NCBI GenBank assembly: GCA_003647765.1
Contig: QMNM01000007.1
Location: 1 to 14,805, forward strand
DNA: 14,805 nt
Direction: 5' to 3'
DNA from: Candidatus Cloacimonadota bacterium
Lineage (GTDB): Bacteria; Cloacimonadota; Cloacimonadia; JGIOTU-2; B8-G9
Below the pieces are notes generated by a model that saw nothing but the letters and a program-made list of their open reading frames with translations, was not told where the DNA came from and ran no database searches. Both the position numbers and the translations under genes were made by a program. Every line of letters begins with the position of its first letter. Position 1 is the stretch's first letter. Below are positions 1-6,006 of this stretch, one piece after another.

Positions 1-1140
1 AATCTAGCTTGGTTAGGATTTACTGCAAGAAAAGAACCGTATATACAAGGACTTTTTGATAAAGGAGGTCAATTTACAGAAGATGAGAAATTATATCTTC
101 TAAAATATCATTTTACAGTAATGGGAAAAACATTGAGTTTATACAAAAAGTTGTACAATGAGAATAAAATAGAATTGTGTACGAGTCCTTTTTATCATCC
201 TATTCTGCCATTATTGATAGATACTGATTGTGCAAAGAGAGCATTGCCAGATATTTCTTTACCAAAACATAGATTCAATTTCCCTATGGATGCAGAATTA
301 CAAATAAAAAAAGGTGTGGATTATTTTACTAAAATTATAGGTAAAGAGCCATCTGGATTTTGGCCATCAGAGGGGTCAGTATCGCCAGAGATAGCAGAAT
401 TGCTTACTAAATGTAATATTCATTGGTTCGCTTCTGATGAAGATGTGCTTGCTCATTCCACAGTAGATGGAAATTCCAATAAATATACAAATTATCGTCT
501 GGATTTTGGCAATAGTTCAATCAATGCAATATTTCGTGACAAAACTTTATCTGATTTGATAAGTTTCCATTATTCGCAAGTTCCGCCAGAACAAAGTGTA
601 AATGATTTCATTTCACATTTGGAAAATATTGCTCATAATATACAAGCTCAACAAGAGCCAAAATTGATATCTATAATATTAGATGGTGAGAATGTGTGGG
701 AGTATTTTCCTGACAGTGGCGAGAATTTCCTGCGTATGCTTTATCAGTCATTATCAGAGCATCCTTATCTTGAAACAATTGGGATAGGTGATTTTAATAG
801 ACGATTTTCTCCACAAAGGAGGATAGTCGTATTACATACTGGTTCATGGATAAACCATAATTTTCGTATATGGATTGGGGATGATGAGAAAAATCAGGCA
901 TGGGAACTTATGACAAAAGTCAGGAAAAGATTTCAAAGATACTTGAACAATAACACGCTATCAGAAAATACGATAGAAAAAATAAGAGAAGAGATTTTGA
1001 ATGCACAAGGAAGTGATTGGTTCTGGTGGTATGGTGAGCCGTTCTCTTCTGAAAATGATGAATTATTTGATCAGTTATTTCGTAATCATCTCACTATGGC
1101 TTATCAATTGATGAGACATTACAAATCTATGGCTGTGTAA
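1..1140 (+). CDS. Glycoside hydrolase family 57 protein, 5'-truncated by the window edge
   Basis: The reading frame is open from base 1 through the stop at 1138-1140, so the ATG at 121 is internal and about 379 C-terminal codons are present. GH57 enzymes are retaining alpha-glucan hydrolases or transferases (alpha-amylase, amylopullulanase, branching types). Visible family motifs are SPFYHPILPLL (about residues 62-72 of the visible part), WPSEGSVS with the expected nucleophile Glu near residue 124, ILDGENVWEYF with the expected acid/base Asp near 228, and HTGSWINHNFRIW near 279-291 followed by EKNQAWEL. The catalytic residues are assigned by family analogy. No signal peptide can be judged because the N-terminus is missing. 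The gene ends opposite the convergent pnp gene. Its likely role is in intracellular starch or glycogen-type glucan metabolism; the exact specificity cannot be read from this fragment. Confidence 0.9.
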   Translation, partial: NLAWLGFTARKEPYIQGLFDKGGQFTEDEKLYLLKYHFTVMGKTLSLYKKLYNENKIELCTSPFYHPILPLLIDTDCAKRALPDISLPKHRFNFPMDAELQIKKGVDYFTKIIGKEPSGFWPSEGSVSPEIAELLTKCNIHWFASDEDVLAHSTVDGNSNKYTNYRLDFGNSSINAIFRDKTLSDLISFHYSQVPPEQSVNDFISHLENIAHNIQAQQEPKLISIILDGENVWEYFPDSGENFLRMLYQSLSEHPYLETIGIGDFNRRFSPQRRIVVLHTGSWINHNFRIWIGDDEKNQAWELMTKVRKRFQRYLNNNTLSENTIEKIREEILNAQGSDWFWWYGEPFSSENDELFDQLFRNHLTMAYQLMRHYKSMAV

Positions 1141-1147
1141 AGTTAAT

Positions 1148-1190
1148 AAAGATTGAAAGATTATAAAGATTAAAAAGATTGAAAGATTAT
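1148..1190. repeat. AAAGATT short tandem array after the GH57 stop
   Basis: Five exact AAAGATT copies start at 1148, 1156, 1165, 1174 and 1182, giving a period of 8 to 9 bases. The array begins seven bases after the GH57 stop codon. The varying spacing means this is a degenerate microsatellite rather than a coding repeat. Confidence 0.75.
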
Positions 1191-1224
1191 TTTGATATAT
1201 ATTTTTTTTAGTTGATAGAGACAC

Positions 1225-1238
1225 ACGATTTTAATCGT
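1225..1238. repeat. Small palindrome in the GH57-pnp spacer
   Basis: ACGATT and AATCGT form perfect 6-bp arms around a TT centre, just after a T-rich stretch (about 1202-1209). It lies in the 220-bp spacer between two convergent genes, so it could help end transcription, but the stem is short. Confidence 0.35.
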
Positions 1239-1275
1239 TGGTATGAAAATCAAGAACTGATGTATTTTAATATTG

Positions 1276-1296
1276 TAAAACCGTTAAAAGGTTTTA
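1276..1296. terminator. Candidate bidirectional terminator hairpin between GH57 and pnp
   Basis: TAAAACC (1276-1282) and GGTTTTA (1290-1296) form a 7-bp stem around a 7-base loop. The arms end in A and T runs, so the transcript has a U-rich side in either direction. It sits between convergent genes, where a shared terminator is expected. The stem is AT-rich and weak. Confidence 0.4.
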
Positions 1297-1303
1297 ATTT
1301 ATC

Positions 1304-1350
1304 CTCTGTGCCTTCCGTGTCTCTGTGGCGAATTTACGCACTACGCCTTA
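1304..1350 (-). repeat. Dispersed CACAGAG/GCGTAGTGCGTAA repeat, minus-oriented copy downstream of pnp
   Basis: Read on the minus strand this stretch joins a GCGTAGTGCGTAA portion to a GCCACAGAGACACGGAAGG portion. Positions 1320-1346 are an exact 27-base reverse complement of 3687-3713, so two inverted copies flank the whole pnp gene. Related fragments occur near 4213-4247, 4328-4386, 11157-11180 and 11963-11990. It ends ten bases from the pnp stop codon. Confidence 0.8.
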
Positions 1351-1360
1351 TTTTACATTC

Positions 1361-3463
1361 TTACTTTCTTATGTCTTTCATACTAAGTTGTACTTTACCA
1401 TCATCATCTATACGAATGATTTTAACCATTACCTCATCTCCTTCTTTGACAACATCTCGTACATTTTTTGTCCGTTTTTGTTCTAGATTAGATACATGTA
1501 CAAGTCCTTCCTTTTTGGGCAGGAATTCTACAAAAGCACCAAAATCACGAACATTTTTTACTTTCCCTATATATGTTTTTCCAACTTTTGGTTCTTCTAT
1601 CAGCATTTCTATCATTTGCATTGCTTTTCTAATTGATGCTTTATTTGGAGATGCAATTTTAGTGGTTCCATCATCATCAATATCAATCTTTACATCTGTT
1701 TGCTCAATGATTTTTTTTATAGTTTTTCCAGATGGACCGATAACTTCGGCGATTTTTTCGTGTGGTATTTTAAGAGTTTCAATTCTTGGAGCGTAAGTGG
1801 AAATATCAGAGCGAGGCTGTGGTATTGTTTCTAATATTTTATTCAATATAAATAGGCGAGCATCTTTAGCCTTGTATAGTGCTTTCTTCATAATTTCAGT
1901 AGTAATACCATCTATTTTTATGTCCATTTGAAGAGCAGTAATACCATGTTTAGTCCCAGTAACCTTGAAATCCATATCACCATAATGGTCTTCCATCCCA
2001 ATAATATCAGTAAGGATTATATAGTTATCACCATCTTTAATCAAACCATTTGCTATTCCAGCAACTGGTTTTTTTATTGGTACTCCACCAGCCATTAAAG
2101 CCAAAGTTGCACTACACACAGTAGCCATTGATGATGAACCATTAGATTCTAATATTTCAGATACAATTCTGATAGTATAAGGGAATTTGTCCTGTTCTGG
2201 TAATATAGGCAATAAAGCTTTTTCTGCTAAATTGCCATGCCCTAGTTCTCTTCTGCCTGGCGCTCGTAAAAATCTTACTTCACCAACACTAAAAGGTGGG
2301 AAATTATAATGAAGATAGAATTGCTTTTTGTATTCCTCTTGCAAACCATCAACAATTTGTTCATCAGAGGTACTACCTAATGTTAAAGTGCCTAACGACT
2401 GTGTTTCGCCACGAGTAAATAATGAAGAGCCATGAGCTCTTGGAAGCACATCTATCTCACAAGAAATTTCTCGTATCTCATCAAGACCACGCGCATCAAC
2501 CCGTTTATGATCATACAAAAGATATCTCCTTATCAGTTCTCTTTTTATATTCTCATACGCGGATACAAGAAATTTTTCCTTTTCAGCATATTCCTCATCA
2601 GTAAGTGATGACTCATATTCAGTTAACAGCTCTTCTTTTATTTCATTAAATTTTTCATTTCGTGCTTTTTTATTCTTTATAAAATATGCTAAACTTAATT
2701 TATCCTGTATTTTTTCTTTAACTTCTGTAAGTAATTCTTCTTGTATAATTTCTTGTTCTATTTCCATTTTTTCTTGTGCGATACCTTCTGCAAATTTTTC
2801 CTGAAATTCAACAATATTTCTAATTACTGGCAGTGCTTTTTCAATAGCTTGCAGAATGGCATCTTCAGATACTTCTTTTGCAGATGCCTCAACCATAACT
2901 ACATCATTTTTAGTACCAGCAATATCTAACTCCAACTTTGACTTTTTCAATTGTGATACAGTAGGATTAATAACAAATTCGTTGTCAATAAGCCCAACTG
3001 TAACCCCTGCAATTGGTCCATTGAAAGGGATATCAGATATTGTCAATGCTGCTGATGCTGCTATCATTCCTATCATATCAGGACTGTTTTGTTCATCGTA
3101 GGATAATACAGTAACCACGATTTGGACTTCATTATGAAATCCATCTGGGAATAGTGGACGAAGTGGACGGTCAATTAAACGTGCGGATAATATTGCTTCT
3201 GTGGATGGTCTCGCTTCTCTTTTATAAAAGCCACCTGGAACTTTTCCAGCTGCATACATTTTTTCAACAAAATCAACAACTAATGGAAAATAATCAATAT
3301 CTTCACTAGGCTTCCTAGAAGCTGTAGCTGTAGCTAATACCATACTATCACCATATTTAGCAACTACCGAGGCATTAGCTTGTTTTGCCATTTTGCCTGT
3401 TTGTAGAACTAACTTTCTACCAGCTAATTCCATTTCCATTTCTTTGAATGGCTGATGTAACAT
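1361..3463 (-). CDS. pnp: Polyribonucleotide nucleotidyltransferase (PNPase)
   Basis: This 700-residue protein has the standard PNPase length and domain order. PNPase degrades RNA 3' to 5' by phosphorolysis and is a trimeric core component of RNA decay machinery. The first RNase PH domain contains GGFYKREARPSTEAILSARL near residues 77-96. The second contains FTRGETQSL and the active-site region GDMDFKVTGTKHG with its conserved acidic and Lys residues. A KH domain follows (about 555-615, loop GPSGKT), then a C-terminal S1 domain (about 625-698, RDFGAFVEFLP and GLVHVSNL). The ATG is preceded by a strong GGAGG site. It lies downstream of rpsO on the same strand, the classic arrangement, but the spacer is 288 bp and holds a repeat copy, so an internal promoter or a processing site in the spacer is plausible. 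Confidence 0.98.
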   Translation of the reverse strand: MLHQPFKEMEMELAGRKLVLQTGKMAKQANASVVAKYGDSMVLATATASRKPSEDIDYFPLVVDFVEKMYAAGKVPGGFYKREARPSTEAILSARLIDRPLRPLFPDGFHNEVQIVVTVLSYDEQNSPDMIGMIAASAALTISDIPFNGPIAGVTVGLIDNEFVINPTVSQLKKSKLELDIAGTKNDVVMVEASAKEVSEDAILQAIEKALPVIRNIVEFQEKFAEGIAQEKMEIEQEIIQEELLTEVKEKIQDKLSLAYFIKNKKARNEKFNEIKEELLTEYESSLTDEEYAEKEKFLVSAYENIKRELIRRYLLYDHKRVDARGLDEIREISCEIDVLPRAHGSSLFTRGETQSLGTLTLGSTSDEQIVDGLQEEYKKQFYLHYNFPPFSVGEVRFLRAPGRRELGHGNLAEKALLPILPEQDKFPYTIRIVSEILESNGSSSMATVCSATLALMAGGVPIKKPVAGIANGLIKDGDNYIILTDIIGMEDHYGDMDFKVTGTKHGITALQMDIKIDGITTEIMKKALYKAKDARLFILNKILETIPQPRSDISTYAPRIETLKIPHEKIAEVIGPSGKTIKKIIEQTDVKIDIDDDGTTKIASPNKASIRKAMQMIEMLIEEPKVGKTYIGKVKNVRDFGAFVEFLPKKEGLVHVSNLEQKRTKNVRDVVKEGDEVMVKIIRIDDDGKVQLSMKDIRK

Positions 3464-3609
3464 CTTTCCTCCAATATATTACAGGATAATGGCCAATAAC
3501 ATCTTAATAAATAGCAGTTAACTATCTCCTATTATGTGTTTCGGTATTTTTCTGTATGCTATCAGTCAAATATTATGATATATTTTTATAATCCTGATTT
3601 TTTATTATG

Positions 3610-3643
3610 CCTCTGACCAATAGAGAAATGCTGAAATCAGAGG
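3610..3643 (-). promoter_or_regulatory. Leader hairpin candidate in the rpsO-pnp spacer
   Basis: CCTCTGA (3610-3616) and TCAGAGG (3637-3643) are perfect 7-bp arms around a 20-base loop, about 150 bases upstream of the pnp start. In E. coli a hairpin in this spacer is cut by RNase III and allows PNPase to autoregulate. An equivalent role here is inference from position only. Confidence 0.3.
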
Positions 3644-3661
3644 ACATTCCTTAAATTTTTA

Positions 3662-3732
3662 GCCACAAAAACACACAAGGTGTAATGCGTAGTGCGTAAA
3701 TTCGCCACAGAGAACACAACGTAATGCGTAAA
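3662..3732 (+). repeat. Dispersed CACAGAG/GCGTAGTGCGTAA repeat copy in the rpsO-pnp spacer
   Basis: This stretch contains GCCACAAAAACACA (3662-3675; the same 14 bases recur at 11034-11047), then two heptads of the AATGCGT/AGTGCGT type, then a CGCCACAGAGA block and another AATGCGT. Its 27 bases at 3687-3713 match 1320-1346 exactly in inverse orientation. It starts directly beyond the rpsO stop codon and would be transcribed in the rpsO-pnp message. Confidence 0.8.
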
Positions 3733-3751
3733 ACACAAAAAATATCAGATA

Positions 3752-4021
3752 TTATCTACGAAGACCTAATTTTTTTATCAATTCACGATATCTATTAATG
3801 TCTTTATAACTAAGATAATTAAGCAATCTTCTTCTCTGACCAACTAGTTTCAATAATCCTCTTCTGGAATGATGATCTTTAGAATGTGCTTTCAGATGTT
3901 GTGTAATATTTCCGATTCTTTGGGTCAATAAAGCAATTTGCACTTCTGGTGAACCTGTATCCGTACTATGTAATCTAAATTCTTCCATAATAGGGGTTCT
4001 ATTTTTTTTGGTTATTGACAT
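3752..4021 (-). CDS. rpsO: 30S ribosomal protein S15
   Basis: The 89-residue product has the usual S15 length and sequence, including [16 protein letters not shown], the [16 protein letters not shown] helix region and RRRLLNYL. S15 binds the central domain of 16S rRNA early in 30S assembly and joins the inter-subunit bridge. The start is a good ATG with GGAGG five bases upstream. It precedes pnp on the same strand, as in many bacteria. The upstream 394 bp hold no gene but do hold a MITE-like element reaching within 30 bases of the start codon, so any S15 autoregulatory leader must lie inside or beside repeat sequence. There is no sign of truncation. Confidence 0.98.
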   Translation of the reverse strand: MSITKKNRTPIMEEFRLHSTDTGSPEVQIALLTQRIGNITQHLKAHSKDHHSRRGLLKLVGQRRRLLNYLSYKDINRYRELIKKLGLRR

Positions 4022-4047
4022 TTTACCTCCATAATAATTTATTGTAT

Positions 4048-4167
4048 TATGAGTTATGCAAAATAGGTGAAAACGGTGTTATTGCGAGGAACGAAATGAC
4101 AAAGCAATCTATAATGGTTTAATCATCATTCGCAATGACAGAAAAACTCTATTTCTCAAAACTCATA
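4048..4167. mobile_element. MITE-like repetitive element upstream of rpsO
   Basis: The ends form an imperfect 19-base inverted repeat: TATGAGTTATGCAAAATAG at 4048-4066 and CTATTTCTCAAAACTCATA at 4149-4167, matching at 15 of 19 positions. Inside is ATTGCGAGGAACGAAATGAC (4081-4100), AAAGCAATCT and a partial mirror, ATTCGCAATGACAG (4128-4141). From memory, GCGAGGAACGAA...AAGCAATCT sequences recur between genes in many unrelated bacterial genomes. There is no coding capacity. It could be a decayed non-autonomous element or a REP-like hairpin, and it overlaps the likely rpsO promoter region. Confidence 0.6.
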
Positions 4168-4212
4168 TTTATTATATTGTAAAAAATTAGCAATGAAGAA
4201 CACACAAGGCAT

Positions 4213-4247
4213 AGGGCGTAGTGCGTAATGCGTAGGGCGTAGGGCGT
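4213..4247 (+). repeat. GCGT heptad tandem array
   Basis: Five contiguous heptads read AGGGCGT, AGTGCGT, AATGCGT, AGGGCGT and AGGGCGT. The GCGT part is invariant and only positions 2 and 3 vary. The same heptad types occur in the repeat copies at 3684-3699 and, reversed, at 1333-1348. The array lies in the gene-free stretch 4022-4415. Confidence 0.8.
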
Positions 4248-4274
4248 AAAAATATACAAGAAATAATATACTGT

Positions 4275-4291
4275 GCTTGGATATGCCAAGC
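4275..4291. repeat. Short GCTTGG hairpin
   Basis: GCTTGG and CCAAGC form a perfect 6-bp stem around a 5-base loop, followed by AT-rich sequence on the plus strand. It may be a minor terminator or a repeat remnant in the spacer between the hydrolase and rpsO genes. Confidence 0.35.
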
Positions 4292-4327
4292 TATATTGTT
4301 TTCTATACTATATAGATAATTTTGGGT

Positions 4328-4386
4328 TAGCCACGAAGCACAAAGAGAGAAAGGAACAGAAAAAACTCTTTGTAACTCCGTGGCTA
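4328..4386 (-). terminator. Long imperfect hairpin built from repeat arms, downstream of the MBL-fold gene
   Basis: TAGCCACGAAGCACAAAGAG (4328-4347) pairs with the reverse complement of 4366-4386. Eight base pairs match at each end around a 4- or 5-base mismatched middle, with an 18-base A-rich loop. It begins about 30 bases after the hydrolase stop codon, so in the minus transcript it can act as a terminator or a 3'-end stabiliser. There is no long U run. The arms belong to the CCACRRAG...CACAAAGAG repeat family seen elsewhere in the window. Confidence 0.5.
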
Positions 4387-4415
4387 TGAGACAGTTTAAC
4401 TATTGTTCTGTAATG

Positions 4416-5063
4416 CTAAACTCTCTCTAAAATAATTACAGGTACATTCGCTAATTCTTTAAATAAAATGGCATCTTCTTCACTACCAACAACATCACCC
4501 CAGTGGAATGGAATGGCTAATTTGGGCTTGAATATATTAACGATCTTTGCGGCTTCTTTTGCTGTCATTGTATAAGTTCCACCTACTGGAACAAACGCAA
4601 TATCAATATGTTCAAGTGTTTTTAATTCTGGTACAGCATCTGTATCGCCAGTATGAAGAATTCTAATATCACCAACTGTTACTATATAACCTAACCAATT
4701 ATTATTTCGCGGATGATATTCTTTATTCAGATTATATGCAGGAATAGCTTTTATCTTAATATTATCGTATTCATTTTCATCTCCAGGATCCATAGTAATC
4801 ACAGGCATAGGCACCTCATTTTTTAATGAGGAAGGTATAATAACTTTTGTTGTATCATCTTTAATTTTATTTATATCTTCCAAAGAGAGATGGTCAAAAT
4901 GAGAGTGAGTAACAAGTATAAAATCTGCTTTTGGTTGATTAGATGGAACTTTCCATGGATCAATATAGATATTTTTACCTTGATATTGAATAAGAATAGA
5001 GCTCTGACAATACCATTTAATATTTTTTAGAAACTCTTGCAGATTATTATTAAGTGATCGCAT
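4416..5063 (-). CDS. Metallo-beta-lactamase-fold hydrolase (UlaG-like)
   Basis: The 215-residue protein carries the metal-binding signature of the MBL fold: THSHFDH (His53, His55, Asp57, His58), HTGDTD (His137, Asp140) and a late HWGD (His187). This spacing and length match the small UlaG-like or YtnP/L-ascorbate-lactonase-type family often annotated only as MBL fold metal-dependent hydrolase. The substrate cannot be told from sequence. There is no signal peptide, so it should be cytoplasmic. The ATG has an AAGGA site upstream and an extended -10 promoter lies about 25 bases away, so it is probably transcribed on its own. It is followed by a repeat-based hairpin. Confidence 0.9.
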   Translation of the reverse strand: MRSLNNNLQEFLKNIKWYCQSSILIQYQGKNIYIDPWKVPSNQPKADFILVTHSHFDHLSLEDINKIKDDTTKVIIPSSLKNEVPMPVITMDPGDENEYDNIKIKAIPAYNLNKEYHPRNNNWLGYIVTVGDIRILHTGDTDAVPELKTLEHIDIAFVPVGGTYTMTAKEAAKIVNIFKPKLAIPFHWGDVVGSEEDAILFKELANVPVIILERV

Positions 5064-5087
5064 AGTAAAAATTCCTTTCTATAATTT

Positions 5088-5096
5088 ATTATACCA
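5088..5096 (-). promoter_or_regulatory. Extended -10 promoter for the MBL-fold gene
   Basis: On the minus strand the bases read TGGTATAAT, a perfect extended -10 element (TGnTATAAT) placed so that the transcript would start about 18 to 20 bases before the hydrolase ATG. No good -35 hexamer sits at the usual distance, which an extended -10 can tolerate. Confidence 0.5.
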
Positions 5097-5175
5097 AAAG
5101 ATAATATCCATCTATTCATTTGTAAAGAAATTTATTTTTGTCGGATAAGCATTCCTAATCTGTGCAGTAAGGACA

Positions 5176-5262
5176 TTACTTAAGTTTAGGAATATCAACA
5201 GGCAAGCCAACTCTCATAAAAAATCTGGCAAAAGCTTGAGATAAATGCTCGCTATAAGCTTC
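5176..5262 (-). pseudogene. Orphan C-terminal coding fragment downstream of the nuclease gene
   Basis: One minus-strand frame is open for 28 codons between a TGA and a TAA and reads like the end of a protein: EAYSEHLSQAFARFFMRVGL followed by PVDIPKLK and a stop. Composition and charge pattern are protein-like, unlike the AT-rich spacers nearby. There is no usable start with a ribosome site (one internal ATG would give 13 residues). I read it as the 3' remnant of a gene whose body was lost, perhaps when the restriction-modification pair arrived. I do not recognise the parent family, and a chance open frame cannot be excluded. Confidence 0.4.
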
Positions 5263-5279
5263 TCAATTGGACAGAAGAA

Positions 5280-6005
5280 TCATTCTAATTTATCAAATTC
5301 ATTTAAAAATTCTTTCCATTTACCAAAGTCTCTTGCACTAAAATGTTGCCTATCTTGATCTTTGAAAAAGGAAATACCTTTTAAAGAATCACCCATAACT
5401 CTTTTAAAATCATTTACAGACATAACTAAAAAGTGAGGTTTGTCGTCATCATCAATCAAACACCAAATATAAAAATGATATTTATCTTTGATTAAATCTC
5501 GTGGTTTCATATCTACCGCATAAGTATTTTTTGATTTTCCATTCTTATATTCAATTCTTGAACTTTTTACCTGAATTGTGCGAAATTTTGTTACATAATT
5601 TTTACTGCCACATTTACAAGAATGGTCAATCATTTCTATTTCTCCACCACATATATCACAAGTGGGGCGATTAATCAAATTTTTACTGCCACATTTCTCG
5701 CATTTTCTTTTATTACCGACCATTTCATATTTACAATTAGCACATATTTTTTTAGCAATTATTTTATTTTTCTGAGTCTTGGAAAAATCTTTACCACATT
5801 TTTTACATACTAATACAGGTGTTAAATTCCAGTTTTTCCCACAATCTTCGCAAACATGTTTGTGAATTATAAGGTCTATATATTCATCGTAAACAGGATT
5901 ATATACATTCCAACCATATTTAGATAATTCAAAAGAGACCAAAAATTCCCCATAACGAGAAAAATGTCTTGCACTCAAATCAGTTGTAGTTCTCTTATTG
6001 TTCAT
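5280..6005 (-). CDS. Predicted type II restriction endonuclease, PD-(D/E)XK fold with three inserted zinc ribbons
   Basis: The 241-residue protein starts GEFLVSFELSKYGWNVYNPV (Glu20), then YDEYIDLII (Asp44), and resumes with TIQVKSSR (Gln145, Lys147). This resembles the E...D...QxK core of the PD-(D/E)XK endonucleases related to group I intron and type II enzymes. About 100 residues between Asp44 and the QVK motif hold three four-cysteine ribbons: C52/C55/C67/C70, C88/C91/C102/C105 and C116/C119/C130/C132. The last pair is CxC rather than CxxC. The ATG at 6005 leaves one base after the methyltransferase stop. A TTG at 6026 would add seven residues by overlapping that gene, and I consider it less likely. 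Pairing with the methyltransferase supports a restriction role; the recognition site is unknown. Confidence 0.75.
   Translation of the reverse strand: MNNKRTTTDLSARHFSRYGEFLVSFELSKYGWNVYNPVYDEYIDLIIHKHVCEDCGKNWNLTPVLVCKKCGKDFSKTQKNKIIAKKICANCKYEMVGNKRKCEKCGSKNLINRPTCDICGGEIEMIDHSCKCGSKNYVTKFRTIQVKSSRIEYKNGKSKNTYAVDMKPRDLIKDKYHFYIWCLIDDDDKPHFLVMSVNDFKRVMGDSLKGISFFKDQDRQHFSARDFGKWKEFLNEFDKLE
5597..5696. repeat. In-frame direct repeat inside the nuclease zinc-ribbon region
   Basis: AATTTTTACTGCCACATTT occurs exactly at 5597-5615 and 5678-5696. The offset is 81 bases, or 27 codons, so both copies encode the same piece (KCGSKN) in frame. This suggests that at least one zinc ribbon arose by tandem duplication inside this gene. 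Confidence 0.75.
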
Positions 6006-6006
6006 A

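Noticed and set aside
121-123. ATG as the start of the GH57 gene
   Set aside because: The same frame is open back to base 1 and encodes GH57-like sequence (FTARKEPYIQGLF, FTEDEKLYLLKYHF), so the gene is cut by the window edge.
1212-1796. 194-codon plus-strand open frame
   Set aside because: Its 3' two-thirds lie antisense to the 3' end of pnp, the product is a low-complexity Ser/Ile/Phe run, and the first part runs through repeat sequence. It is a shadow frame.
4213-4247. CRISPR array
   Set aside because: The units are contiguous heptads with no spacers.
4022-4415. A small gene in the 394-bp gap between rpsO and the MBL-fold gene
   Set aside because: No frame has a start with a ribosome site and protein-like content. 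The gap is explained by the MITE-like element, heptad array and hairpins.
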